From: Rhea pennata
Taxonomy: Eukaryota > Chordata > Aves > Rheiformes > Rheidae
DNA length: 64,000 nt
NCBI RefSeq assembly: GCF_028389875.1
Contig: NC_084672.1
Span: 620,001 to 684,000 of the forward strand
Direction: 5' to 3'
The stretch's first letter is position 1; each line of letters begins with the position of its first letter. A program made the position numbers and the translations under genes. The notes under the pieces were generated by a model, which was given only the letters and a program-made list of their open reading frames with translations, was not told the DNA's origin and made no database searches. Positions 35,501 through 46,245 of this stretch are shown one piece after another.

Positions 35501-36140
35501 TTTCCAAAAAAGATCTGATGGGAGGGTGAGGGAGGCAGGCTGGGACAGACCTGGAGGGCAGCAGCCTTCAGGAATTCATTTACTGCTCCTGTATAGCCCA
35601 GGGCAAAGGGGCTGCAGATGCTGCATTTCTTTGCAGGCTCTTGTAAGGGAGAGCTGCACAGGACAGGCACTTTTTAAACTTTGGAGACCTTTGTTATAAC
35701 TCGGAAACATGCTTACAGCAGGGAAGTGCCAGCAGGCTGGCAGTGTCCTGGAAGTGCCCTGGGTGCTTCTCAGTGCGAGGGATTTGAGCCTGATGCGCGC
35801 GTGAGCCATGCTGTCCGGAGGGACGTGCGTCCCGGGGCAGGCGCAGCCGTGGACGGTGCTGACGGTGGGAGGCAGCACCCGTCCTGCAGGCACCCACTGT
35901 TGGTGCTCGCCGTGGGACAGCCCTCGTCGGCACCCAGTGTTGGGAGGTGCATGCTGCCTCGGGCACGGGAAGCAGTGGGGAATGCCCCTGGGCAGGGAAT
36001 TGCCCTCTCTGCTGTGGGCTGGGTCCTGGGATTTGCCCCGGCTCGCATGGAGCCAGCGCAACCGCCCACGTCCCAGCCCCATGCTGGCGGCGTCCGTGCA
36101 GGGGGCCCACGCGGAGCTTCATCCTGGGCCGAGCACCCGG
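32541..36140. other. Gene-free stretch, upstream of ANKRD34C
   Basis: No exon, RNA gene or element recognised. Composition alternates: AT-rich at 33020-33330, 33810-33960 and 34860-35060; CpG-rich at 34000-34220 and 35790-36100. Starts the desert that runs to the window end. Confidence 0.5.
33020..33330. promoter_or_regulatory. AT-rich island, candidate non-coding element
   Basis: Low-CpG stretch with AAAATATAATCTCAGATTG, TAATAGCAATAATAATCAG and similar homeodomain-like words, set in GC-rich DNA. Composition is the only evidence. Confidence 0.25.
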
Positions 36141-36213
36141 GCCGTCCCCAGGGATGCGCGCCGTCCCCAGGGATGCGCGCCGTCCCCAGGGATGCGCGCT
36201 GTCCCCAGGGATG
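36141..36213. repeat. 19-bp tandem repeat, about four copies
   Basis: Unit GGGATGCGCGCCGTCCCCA, nearly perfect. Confidence 0.92.
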
Positions 36214-39200
36214 CCATGGCAACGGCGGCTGCCGGAGGAGAAGCCGCAGCTCCAGCTCCGAGCGCTGCCCCGCGTTGGGAGCTGAGCGGGAGGCACAGGG
36301 GTGGGATGTGGGGCCGCGGCTCGGGGCGGGAGGGAGCGTGCTGCCGGGCTGCTGCTGGGGAAGGGCATCTCCTGCCTCCCGAGCCGCAGCCGCTGGCTGC
36401 AGGACACGGCAGCTGGCCGAGGAGCTGAGGGTGCTCGGCCCCGGGTGTGATAATCTCGCCTCACAAGATATTCCACAGAATTCCAGGCTGGGATGGTGGA
36501 GGAAAAGCGAAAATATCAGTCAGAGAGAAGAGCACGGAAAGGGGGGAGTGCGATATCGCAGCCTTGGGGCCCTCTCGGACACAGCAGGCTGAGCAGGACT
36601 TGCACGGCACAGAACTGCTCTGTGAGCCGTGAGCTGGCCCCTTTCCTCCAGGCAAATTGAATACATGTAGGGCTTTCCATCACAGCTATTTTCACCTTCA
36701 GCTCCAGGCTGGAGCTCTGCTGCAAACTGGCCAGCGGAGAGGGTGAGTGATGGTGAGACAAAGGCAACCTGCAGCTTTCTAGCGAAGGCAGATGCAAAGG
36801 CAAAGCACAGCGGGGTCCTCACCCCGGGGCTCTCCTGCCGCTTTGGCTGCGCGTGGTAAAGCTCGGCCACCGCAGACAGCTGCTGCCCGCGGGCTGTCGC
36901 TGAGAGCGGCCGAAACTCTGCTTCGGAGAGCGGCTGTGCTGGTTTCCTGCCGGTCGCCCCGAGCGAGAGGGGCCAGACAGGGCTGTCTGTGCTTCTCGCT
37001 CGCCGGCGCCTCTGGATCGCGCTAGCGCAGGGCTCCGCGGCCCGTTTCGGCTCCGCTCCCCCCCGCGCCCGAACCTCCCGGAGCCGTCGGGAGCGCGTCC
37101 CGGCGTCCGGCGCTGCGACGTGCGGGGGTCTGAGGGGACGCGGTTAGGGGTGCCGTGCCTGCCTGCCAGGCTCGGCGGACCCGGCGCGCGCGCTCCGGTC
37201 CTCGGGGCGGGGGACGCCCGGCTGCCCTGCAGGCAGGGCTGGCTCCGGGGTGCCCCGGCCCCGCGCTGCCTCCCCAGCCTGACCTCAGGCTCGGGGTCTC
37301 GCCCAGGCACCTTCCGCCGTGCAGCGGGGCGGGGGCCGGCGTGGCTGCGGCGGGGTGATAGCGATAATGATAGCGAGAGCGACAGCCATAGCGGGGGCGG
37401 CAAACGCTCCGCGAGGCCGCTCACTGGCCCAGCCCAGAGGAGGAGGGAGCTGCTTCCAGCAGCTTTCTGGGACTGTAATGGGACCTTCTGGTTTGTATGA
37501 GATGCAGCTGTGGTCTCCGGGGTATGCAAGTGAGGGCTGTAACGGTGCTTCAGGAGGCAACGAGTGCAGGATCAAGGACAGCACGGCTTTGGTAGTCTCA
37601 GCTCTGTGCACCTCCAAAGCCCCAGGAAGACCTGCAGCAAATGCGGCCCACAGCTTGGGAGAGCCCAGTCCAGCTCCTGGGCATGGGATTTGCCCAGGGT
37701 GAGCTCTGGGAAGCAGAGGCAGCTCCTGCAGCCCGGGTGCGGACACAGGTGCAACGCAAGCGCAGCCTTGCCTCTCCCAGCCGGGCTCGCCGAACGGGGG
37801 CCGTCTCCCTGGGGACCGCGTCCTGCCGTCGCCGGTTCTATTTTGGGTGCTCTTGCAGAACAGCTGGTGATCATCTCTTACACTGCACGGAGACAGCTCT
37901 GTGCAGCTATTTCTGCCAGCTCATCCACGCACAGCATCTTTTTATAAACACACTTATCCTGCAGGAATAAACACCGGTGACGGAGGGAGCGTTCGGGGCT
38001 GGCGTTTCGAGGCATCCGCCAGCTCCATCACCACCGCCCCTGCCCTCCGCTTGCCTGGCCCATAGGTCCTGACCCTCAGGGCACGCCAGGCTGCACGAGC
38101 AGGGGCTGCTGCCACGCAGCTGTGGGTCCAGGTGCCCTGCAAGGGCTCTGTCCATGGATTTGATGCCAGCCGTGCTCCTTGCTGAGGTTTTCACCAGGGA
38201 AGGGGACGAGCAGGTCTCATGGCATCCAAACCTTTCCGCCTCCGACAGGAGCGGGGCCAAAGCAGGGTGCAGGTTTGCCTCTGCTGTAATTCTGACCCTG
38301 ATTTCTCCTCCTGGAAAAATCAAGCAAGTTAAGTACGAGCTTCCCATGGTGCAATGGAGATTAATTAACTAATATCCGTGAAGGCCTTTGCAAGTGACAG
38401 CCCTACCGCTAACACCCCGTGTGGCTGTGAAGCGCTGCACATGCCGCGTGCAGCTCCGCTTCCCCTCCCGTCTCCCCGCTTGGCCGGAGACCAGCTGGCC
38501 GCGGGGCAGCGCGAGCGAGGCTCTGCCTACGTGGCGTGGTTTCGGCCAGCGCTCGAAGGTGCATTTCACAGCGCTGCTGCGTCCGCGGCGGCTGCGGTCG
38601 CTCTCCGCGTAAAGTGGCACAGCGCGCTTTGTGCAGGCCGGAGAGACCCCGCCGCGGCGACGCTTGTTTCCGAGGCCGGATATTGCACGGCAGGACGCAG
38701 CTTGGCAGAAGGGACGTACGCAGCTCGCGCTTGCTCCTCTGCAGCCCTGTGCACCCCGGGCTCTCTGAGACGTAGCCCCCGTCAGACAGCCGCCGTGTTT
38801 CCTTGGTTGGCTGTAGACTGCACAGGGCTCTCGCAGGCCTGCGCCCGCGGCCTCTCCCGGCAAGGGCAACGCTGCCGCCGGCCGCTCCTTGGCGTCTCGG
38901 CCCCAGCGCGGCTCGGCTGCAGGCGCTGCTGCGGCTGGGAGCAGCGGGCAGAGCCTCAGCCCGGCGGCTCCCCCCGGGGCGAGGGGCTCCGCGGGCTCCG
39001 GGGCGCTGCTCCGCTCCTCGCGCCGCGCGTCCTCGCTGCGCCCCGCGCGGGCTGTCCCGCGGGGCGCTGCGGCGGGCGCTGCCGACGCTCCGGCTCCCGA
39101 CGCTCCGGCTCCCGGCGAGCCCCCGCGGTGGGAGGCAGCGCGATGCGGCGCTTCCGAGAGCGGCTGCATCGCCGCAAGTGGGTCTGAGGTTTCTATAGCA

Positions 39201-40679
39201 ACCGCGGGGTAAAAATAGTTTGGGAGTGCAGTCGGAGCTGCCAGGCCTCGGCGGGGAGCGCGGGTGGGGGCGCGCCCCGAGCGGAGCGGGGCTGGCGTCG
39301 CGGCGGGGGCCCCGGGCCCGGCCCTGCCCCGGCAGCTCCGCATCCCTCGGAGCGGGACGTGCCGGGCGAAGGCCGCGGCTGCTCTGCGCGTGCCGAACCG
39401 GCCGCCGCCGCCGCCGCCGCGCGGCTCCGGAGCGGGGCGAGACCGGGTGCTGCTGGGCGTCGTGCCCACCTGCCCTGCGACGTGCTCGTGGCCCCTGCTC
39501 GGTGCTGCCGGGAGGGCTGCCGCACCTCCTGGCCTGTCCCTGCGATGCTCCAGGTGTGCGTAGTTACCTGCTGAGTGCTTAAAAGGCATCACATCCCCTT
39601 CAGCTTAGGGCAATTTTCTCTCCCCCTGTTTCCCCCCCAGCAGCTCTGCTCCCAGCTCAGGCTGGCCTCCATCCCCTCCCTGCTGCTCTCTCCTCTCCTT
39701 GCACCGCTCGGGCAGCTTCGCCCAGCTCCTAGGCAGCTCTTCGGGCTGCAGCTCTGAAGGTACGGTGGTGGAAGTCTGTCTGTGCGTTCAGGCCCTCGTG
39801 GGTGAATAAGCCTTCAGGGCTTACCGTGTCCTGCTGGCTGTTCCTCGGCTACATGTGCACGCTGCTGCTGTTGCTCTGTCCAGCCTGAATTAATAATGCT
39901 GTTCCTGCCCCGTCCCCTGCTAGACTGGTGGGTCTGCTGCCCCAGCTGCTTTCTGCCTGCATTGCTCTTCCAGGTTGCTTGATCTTGCTTTCCTTTCCCC
40001 TGTGCTGTGGGGTTGCGCTTGTTCTGCAGATGCACTTGCACCAGCTCTCTGAGCAGCACGCTCCAGGCTGGGGCTGTCAGGTGAATGCTGGGTCTGTGCA
40101 AAGGAGCATTTTCTATCCAGCTGTGTGGAGGTCAGGGGGGTTCTGGAGCTCCAGTGTTAGAGGAACACAAAAACAGCCTAAATCCTGCCTGGTGCCCTGT
40201 GACTCTTGTTGACAAAGTGCCTCTGGAAAGCTCTTGCTGGAGGTGGAGAAAGATGGTGCAAGGGGCTGGGGGGTGCCCTTGGGGCTAGCCGTAGGGCTCG
40301 TGGTGGGTTTCAGCCGCACGACTCTGGGCCTAAGAGATGGGATGGTAGGCATTGCTCGGTACACCAAAACCACCCAGGCTCCCCCGGGTTTTAGGGAGGC
40401 TGGGGTGCTGTGCCTAGCCATCAGGGATCTTTGTAGGGAGGTATAATCTTTATGAGAAATGCTCCAAAAGCCTCAAGTTTCTCATGGCAGGTAGAGCCCT
40501 TAGAGATGTTTGCAATCCCCCAAACTGCACCCCAAGATGCAGGGTCTCTCCTCTGCCCATGGGGTCTGCAGGCGGCACTGAGAAAAGCCCACTTGCCTCC
40601 TGCAATCCCTGGGCATGCAACTCCCACCTTTCTGGAAGCTCTTTTGCACCTTTGGAAAAATGCAAGGTGTCAGCAATTT
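36214..40679. other. Gene-free stretch with two CpG islands
   Basis: CpG-dense at about 36830-37400 and 38440-39480; the second contains a (GCC)7 run at 39401-39421. No exon recognised. The islands could be promoters of non-coding transcripts, but no start site is visible. Confidence 0.4.
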
Positions 40680-40800
40680 GACAGAGCTTGAAAATCGGGA
40701 GATCTAGTTTTGATCTCATACGTACATATGATAATCCACAATCTTTGGTTTAAAAATTATCAAGAGTCAATGCGTTTAACATCAGGGAAAACCTCTGCTC
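40680..40800. promoter_or_regulatory. AT-rich island, candidate non-coding element
   Basis: A short AT-rich patch with CATACGTACATATGATAATC and AAAAATTATCAAGAGTCAA. Candidate by composition only. Confidence 0.25.
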
Positions 40801-41899
40801 AGGGCTGATAAAACCCTTGGATGAGGGCATTTAGGAGATGCAGCAGCTGAAGAAAGACCTGCTGCAGGGAGGGAGAACCTGCTCTCCGGCCTTGGCAGCT
40901 TGTGCGTGCTTGCAAGACCCTGGCACCGCTGTGGCGAGCAGCTGCCCTGCGCCGTGCGCGTGGGTGAGGGGCTCCCCGGGTGCAGGGGAGGGCTGCCGTG
41001 GTGCCAACGTCCCCTGAGGCTCGGCAGCTCCCCGCGTCGCTGCAGGGACGCGCCGTGTGCACAGGCGCCGCGTCCCGCTCCGGCGGAGCGGCAGGACCCT
41101 GGCTGCGGCCCCGGGGGCACCTCGGCCGCGTGCTGGGGGGACATCGCCGCTCCTCGTGGCCGGGCGGCCTCGCGAAGCAGAGCGGGCACTGCGCTGCGTG
41201 GCGCTGCTATCCTTGCAGGGAAACTTTAGGAGAAATAGTGCTTTACTGACATCCCAGAGGTGTTGCTATAGAAACTCGAGGAAGGGCCGTTGCCCTTACG
41301 TTAGGGATGGGTAGTGCCGTTTTCCCAGGCTCCTGGCACCTTGGGAGCCCGGAGCCGCGAGGAGCGGGCGCCCCGCCGGCTTCCCAGCTCTTAGCTGTGG
41401 TAGGAGCCCGGCTTTGCACAGGGGGATTAGGACTGGGCAGGCAAATGCAATAGGGCTGGCACCAAGATTTGGGGCCTCCATCAGTGGTGTCATCCTTCCA
41501 CGTGCCACGTGGCTGCTGTGCCCTGACCCCCGCCCTGCCGGGGACCAGCATCTCCCCCTGTATCGCCTCGCTGCAGAGACCTGCGCCCTGCGTGGAAATG
41601 CAGCTGCTCCCCTCTGCGAATGCTGCTCTCAGTCCCTGGTTCTCTGCCAGCCCCACTGAAACGCGGCAACTCTGTTATTGCTTCATTTTCCGTCTCAAGA
41701 AACGAAGCACAAAGATGCCCCGTGCCGAGTAGCAAAGAGCTGCTGGGAGCCTCTGCAGAGTGCCGCCGCTTTGCTCTGCTCTGCTTCGGGGCCTTCGGGA
41801 GCCGTCTCCTCCCGATCCGTATCTGAAGCAGGAGGAAAGTTTAAAGCCTTCCGGTAAGCGAGTAGCGTCTAGAGGTAGGTGAAATCTGGGTCGCCCTCC

Positions 41900-42095
41900 A
41901 TCATCAGCTCAACAGTGCTGCGCATTAATTAGACTTTGACTCTAATAAGTTGTGTTAAGGTCTGAAAATAGAAATGCCACTGCTATGTGTCACTGAGCAG
42001 TGTGTGCTTCTCAATTTCTAATTACCGTTTGACATTTTGCACGATTAACTGAAACGTTCTGGTCCTGAGTAAGATAACTGCAGTTTTCTGCCCTT
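41900..42095. promoter_or_regulatory. AT-rich island with homeodomain-type motifs
   Basis: Contains GCGCATTAATTAGACTTTGA, CTCTAATAAGTTGTG and TTTCTAATTACCGTTTGAC: two TAATTA cores in low-CpG sequence flanked by GC-rich DNA. Candidate conserved enhancer in the MIR184-ANKRD34C interval. Confidence 0.35.
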
Positions 42096-43134
42096 TGGGT
42101 TTTGACCGCTCGCTCGGCTTCGCGGAGCCCGGCGGTGGGGCTGGTGGCAAGCCAGGAGTTTTCCATCTTCCGCTCTTCTCCACGCAGGTCACAGTGGGGT
42201 GGAAACGGGTTTTGAAAGCTGGTGCAAAAGCATTTGCAAACGCCCTCCTGTCCGTACGGAGCGGCGTCCTGGGAGAGCTCTTTCCCTCTGGATCTGGATT
42301 ATCGGCTCGGCGCAGCGACTCTCCCAGGCTTTCTGGGCGCCCTGGTGTAAAGATACCGCCAGCCACAAGTGCTCTCTCCGTCCTTTCTCTCCTTCCTTCT
42401 CGTTTCTTCTCTCTGGTCTCTGTCATTCCTTCAGCTGGTGGTTGCCTTGACAACATATCTGTCTCCTTGCACTTTTTCATCCTTCTCCCTTTGTAATCTA
42501 TAAATTCTCGCACCTCTGCGCTTTATCTCATCGGTGCTCCAGAGGATCTGCAGAAAAGCCCTTTGGACAAGCGCGCGTCAAAAGGCGCGGAAAGACGTTC
42601 TGCTCCGGGCCGGGAGCCTCGGGCACCGCGATGAGCGTTTGCGGCGAGCGGGCGAGGAGGAGGGCGCGCGTGCCGCGGCGCTGCGCCCGTTAAGCTTGCC
42701 GCCGCGAACGGCGTCCGCCGCCGGCTCCCGGGGAGGGCTGCGTCCTCCGAGAGCGACGGCTTCGCGCCCGCCTCGCTCGCGCGGCCGGGGCACTGCCGCC
42801 CGGCGTCCGGCAGCAGAGCGGGGCAGCCGCTCGGGGCTGAGGGGCTGAGGTCGGCCGCGGACCCCGCGGCGTCGGCGCAGCCGGGACGTGCGTCTCGGCT
42901 GCGCTACCGGGCAGATGGCGCCCCGGACGGCGGCAGCAGCAGAGATAACGGGCGTTAATGCCGCCTCGTAACGGCCTCCCCGCGCCCGCGGGGGACCCCC
43001 GCTAGCCCTCCCCGCTGCGCTGGGGGAAACGAACCGGCGCGGGGGCCCCAGCGCGGCGCCAGCCCCCCAGCGAGCCGGGGGCCGGGACGCCGGCCGCCCC
43101 GCACCGCGGGCCGAGCCCCTCGCGCGGGGAGCAG

Positions 43135-43235
43135 TTTTGTGCAGATGCTTCTGACTCTGTGCTGGTAGCGTAGGAGGAGCTGAATGGCAATTCAATTTGT
43201 AGTGATTATTGCCAATTAGGATTAGCGCAGGCAAA
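43135..43235. promoter_or_regulatory. Island with OTX/CRX-type and CAAT-rich motifs
   Basis: GGCAATTCAATTTGTAGTG, then ATTATTGCCAATTAGGATTA. GGATTA is the OTX/CRX/PITX core. It is sharply bounded by CpG-rich DNA on the left. Candidate only. Confidence 0.3.
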
Positions 43236-43589
43236 GTCAGGAATGGGAGGAAAAAAGTGTCTTGGCCCGAGGAGCGGGGTGGGAAGGGCGGACGGGGCGC
43301 TGGGGCTGCACCGTGCGCTGCGGCGCGATCCGGGAGGTGCCAGGACGCCTGGGCCCCTCTGGGAGGGGAGTTGTCGCAGTGGGTGATTATGTCTTGGGTG
43401 TTTTGTGAGTCTCTGCAGGTTCCACTTGTTTCTCTGCTTCAAACTCCAGGAGCAGACGTCTCTTCTCCAGTTCTCGTAGGGCGTATGCAACCACTGAAGG
43501 TCCGAATGGCCGTCTTTAAAGAGTTTTCCCGTGTGTACTTTGCAATTTGTTGGGAATGGATAGACGCAGGCAGTAGTTTAGACTGAGCA

Positions 43590-43770
43590 CCCCTCTTTCT
43601 TTTTAATTTAATATTATTAAACTAAGTTTTATAAATATTCATAGCAATGAAATCAATGCAAAAATATTCCATTCTCTCGCTTTGTCAGTTTAATTTTAGA
43701 AACTCATTTTCTCTTGAGCTCTCTACTGAGAAGTCGTTACAATGCTTTTTGGATTGGGTCTCACTTCCAA
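43590..43770. promoter_or_regulatory. AT-rich island
   Basis: Includes TTTTTAATTTAATATTATTA and ATAAATATTCATAGCAATG. It differs strongly in composition from both sides. Confidence 0.25.
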
Positions 43771-45234
43771 CCCTGTAAGGATCTTCAAATGTAGCAGCGC
43801 ATTAAACAGCTAAAGCAGGATGTCGGAGCTTCGCACTCGCGAGCGGCAGCGCTTCGAGCTGAGGGCCGAAGCACCGCAGCGCGCAGGACGGCGCTGGAGT
43901 ACGCGGCGCTGCCGTGCGGGCCCGCGACCCGCCGCGATGGCGAGGGACGCGGACGGGCTCGAGCCGCTCGGCGGTTCCTCCCCGAGAAATCCCGATTCCC
44001 CGTGGCGAAGGCTTGCGAGTCGGTGTCGGCTTGTTCCGACCTGCTGTTGCGGTGGATACAGGACGGTGCTTTCCCTCCAGGCTCGTTTCCTCTTCTCGGC
44101 GTTGCACCTCTGTCAAACTCTCATCCCAAGCGGGTTCTTGTGCTCCAGGCAGGTTAGGTAAATACTGGCCCTGCTTTTCTGGCACTCCTGCTTTATGAAT
44201 GTATCCTGAGAGCCATCGCGGCAAAGAGGTGGTCATTTAAAAATCATTTTGATTTATGCTTGTTTATATAGAAAGTAATTTTATTTTGATCTCCTAGAAA
44301 GTCTGCCTGATGAAATGTTCATTTTTTTTATTATTTGGGAGAAGGGAAACCGACTGCAGTCGGGAGAGCGGCAGATTACTGCGTTATTTTGTTAGAAGTG
44401 AGCATCGCAGAGGGGTAAGAACTGAGCGGTCGGCGCTCTTGGAGTGCGACTTGTCAGACCGCTGCCTCCCCTGCCCAGCGGCCGACGGAGGCCGGCTGGC
44501 TCTGCGCCTACGCTGCAGGCAGCTCGTAAACCGGAGTTAATTATTGCGGAGGACTGGGCCTCCTTGGGCGCCTTACGCAACGGGAGTATAATTATTAGAA
44601 AGAATTTGTGCCTTGTATTTCTCTTTGCTCCGTCTCTCGCTCTTGTCCCTGGAAAAGGCTCGCGCGAGCCCTGCGCGCTCCTCTCCGGACCACGCGTGCG
44701 CCCGGCCGGCCGGCGGGAGCCCGAGCAGCCCTGGGCCCGGCAAGGCGGCGTAAAGCGAGCGAGCCGGCAGGGAAGCGGGGCCGGGAAAGCGCGGGAGACG
44801 AACCTGGAAGCCGCGTTTCTCCCCCTCCGTGTAAAACGTTCCACGTGCCCTTCCTGAGCATAACCCTGAAGAAAGCACGGTTTGCCCCCCTCGCTGGCTG
44901 GCGGGTGGGAAGGGGAATCGGGCGGCGCTGGGGGTCCGTGGACCATGCAGAAAAGATGACACCGGTGGAAGAGCAGGGAAGCTCCTACCTGCACGAGCGC
45001 TGCTGCGCTGAGGAGCCGGGATCTCCACGGCCCCGACCCCTGGCCGGGTCCCGCAGGGAGCCCGACCCTCCCCTGGGCCGGAGGCTTCCGGCACAGAGGA
45101 TGGTGCAGAAGGACGTTAATTCTGGGGGCGAAGGCTTGGGCAGGCCGGGGCACGGCGGCCGGAGGCGGCTCCCGGCCAGCCCGCGCCAGGGCTTGGCGAT
45201 GCTGCCGGGCCGCGGCTTCCCCGGACCCGCCGTT

Positions 45235-45445
45235 CCCTTGCCTCATCGTTGTAGGCCTGTAATTAATGTGGCAATTGCTTTGGCCTGTTTTGTGCTGTAA
45301 CGGGGCAGGTCTACAGTGGGTTAAACACAGCGTTTGGTTAACTGCCATTTTTTTTTCCTTAAAATGATGTAAATGAAAGAATTATTGAAGCAGCTGTAAT
45401 AAAGCGTCTCACGGTTGCTGACATAAGCTGCAGCTGAGGATGAAT
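45235..45445. promoter_or_regulatory. AT-rich island with TAATTA core
   Basis: GGCCTGTAATTAATGTGGCA, then GTTAACTGCC and AAAATGATGTAAATGAAAG. Low CpG. Candidate conserved non-coding element. Confidence 0.3.
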
Positions 45446-46079
45446 GATGAGGGAAGGGATGGCGCTGCTGGAGTTTGTTACCTCTGGATTTCATAGAGTA
45501 AACTTCAAATGGAAAGCAGCAGGAATTCAGCGAGAATGCAATAAAATAACAATTTATTTGCCTAGCCGGGGTGATGTAGCAGGGAGAGTTCTGTTAAAGA
45601 TTGTGGGTTGAATTACTTGCTGAAAATACACCATGTGATATTCATAACTCTTCCTTCACTTGCTCAAGAATCACTCACAGGCGGATCCTGCAGACCCACT
45701 TCTGCCGGGCCCGGTGGGAATGTGGTGTTCGCTAGGTTTGGTGGATGGTGTTTTCCTCCTTCACGGCTTGGGCTTTGTTTTGTTGGGTTTTTTTTCCTTC
45801 TGTTTCTCCTCCCCCTCCCCTGGTTTGTCTTCCCTTGTATGGTAAGGAATGAATAGCAGACCCACCTGAGCCAGGATGCTCTTGTTTGCATACAGACTGA
45901 TAAGCCCAGAGATGCAGAAGAGCCTTCAGCACGCGGCTGCCCAGGCCAGCACTGTGCGCCAGGGCGGGCGGGTGCTGGGGAGGCTGCCCCATGCCTGGAG
46001 AGCTACTGGCATTTCAGCTGGAAATGAAGACACGCAGTCCTGCTGATTGAGGCCGATGATCTCCCCTGTTGCCGCAAAG

Positions 46080-46245
46080 TGTTATGCATGTTGCATCCTC
46101 CGCCGCAGCTGTGTCAGTGCACACTGCATCCTACGCTGCAGCTGCAACATGCTATGGATGTTGCATCCTCCACCGCAGCTGTGTCACGGTTGCATCCTCT
46201 GCCATGACCGTAACACAGTACAGTTGCATCCTCTGCTGGGGCAGC
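46080..46245. repeat. Short tandem repeat, about 35-bp unit, 4-5 diverged copies
   Basis: Units around GTTGCATCCTCCGCCGCAGC occur at 46090 and 46160 with diverged half-spaced copies between and after them (near 46125 and 46190). Confidence 0.8.

Larger units (their letters stand above)
40801..46079. other. Gene-free stretch, alternating CpG-rich and AT-rich blocks
   Basis: CpG-rich at 42580-43110, 43800-43990 and 44640-44830, with AT-rich islands between (listed below). No coding exon was recognised on either strand. Confidence 0.4.
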
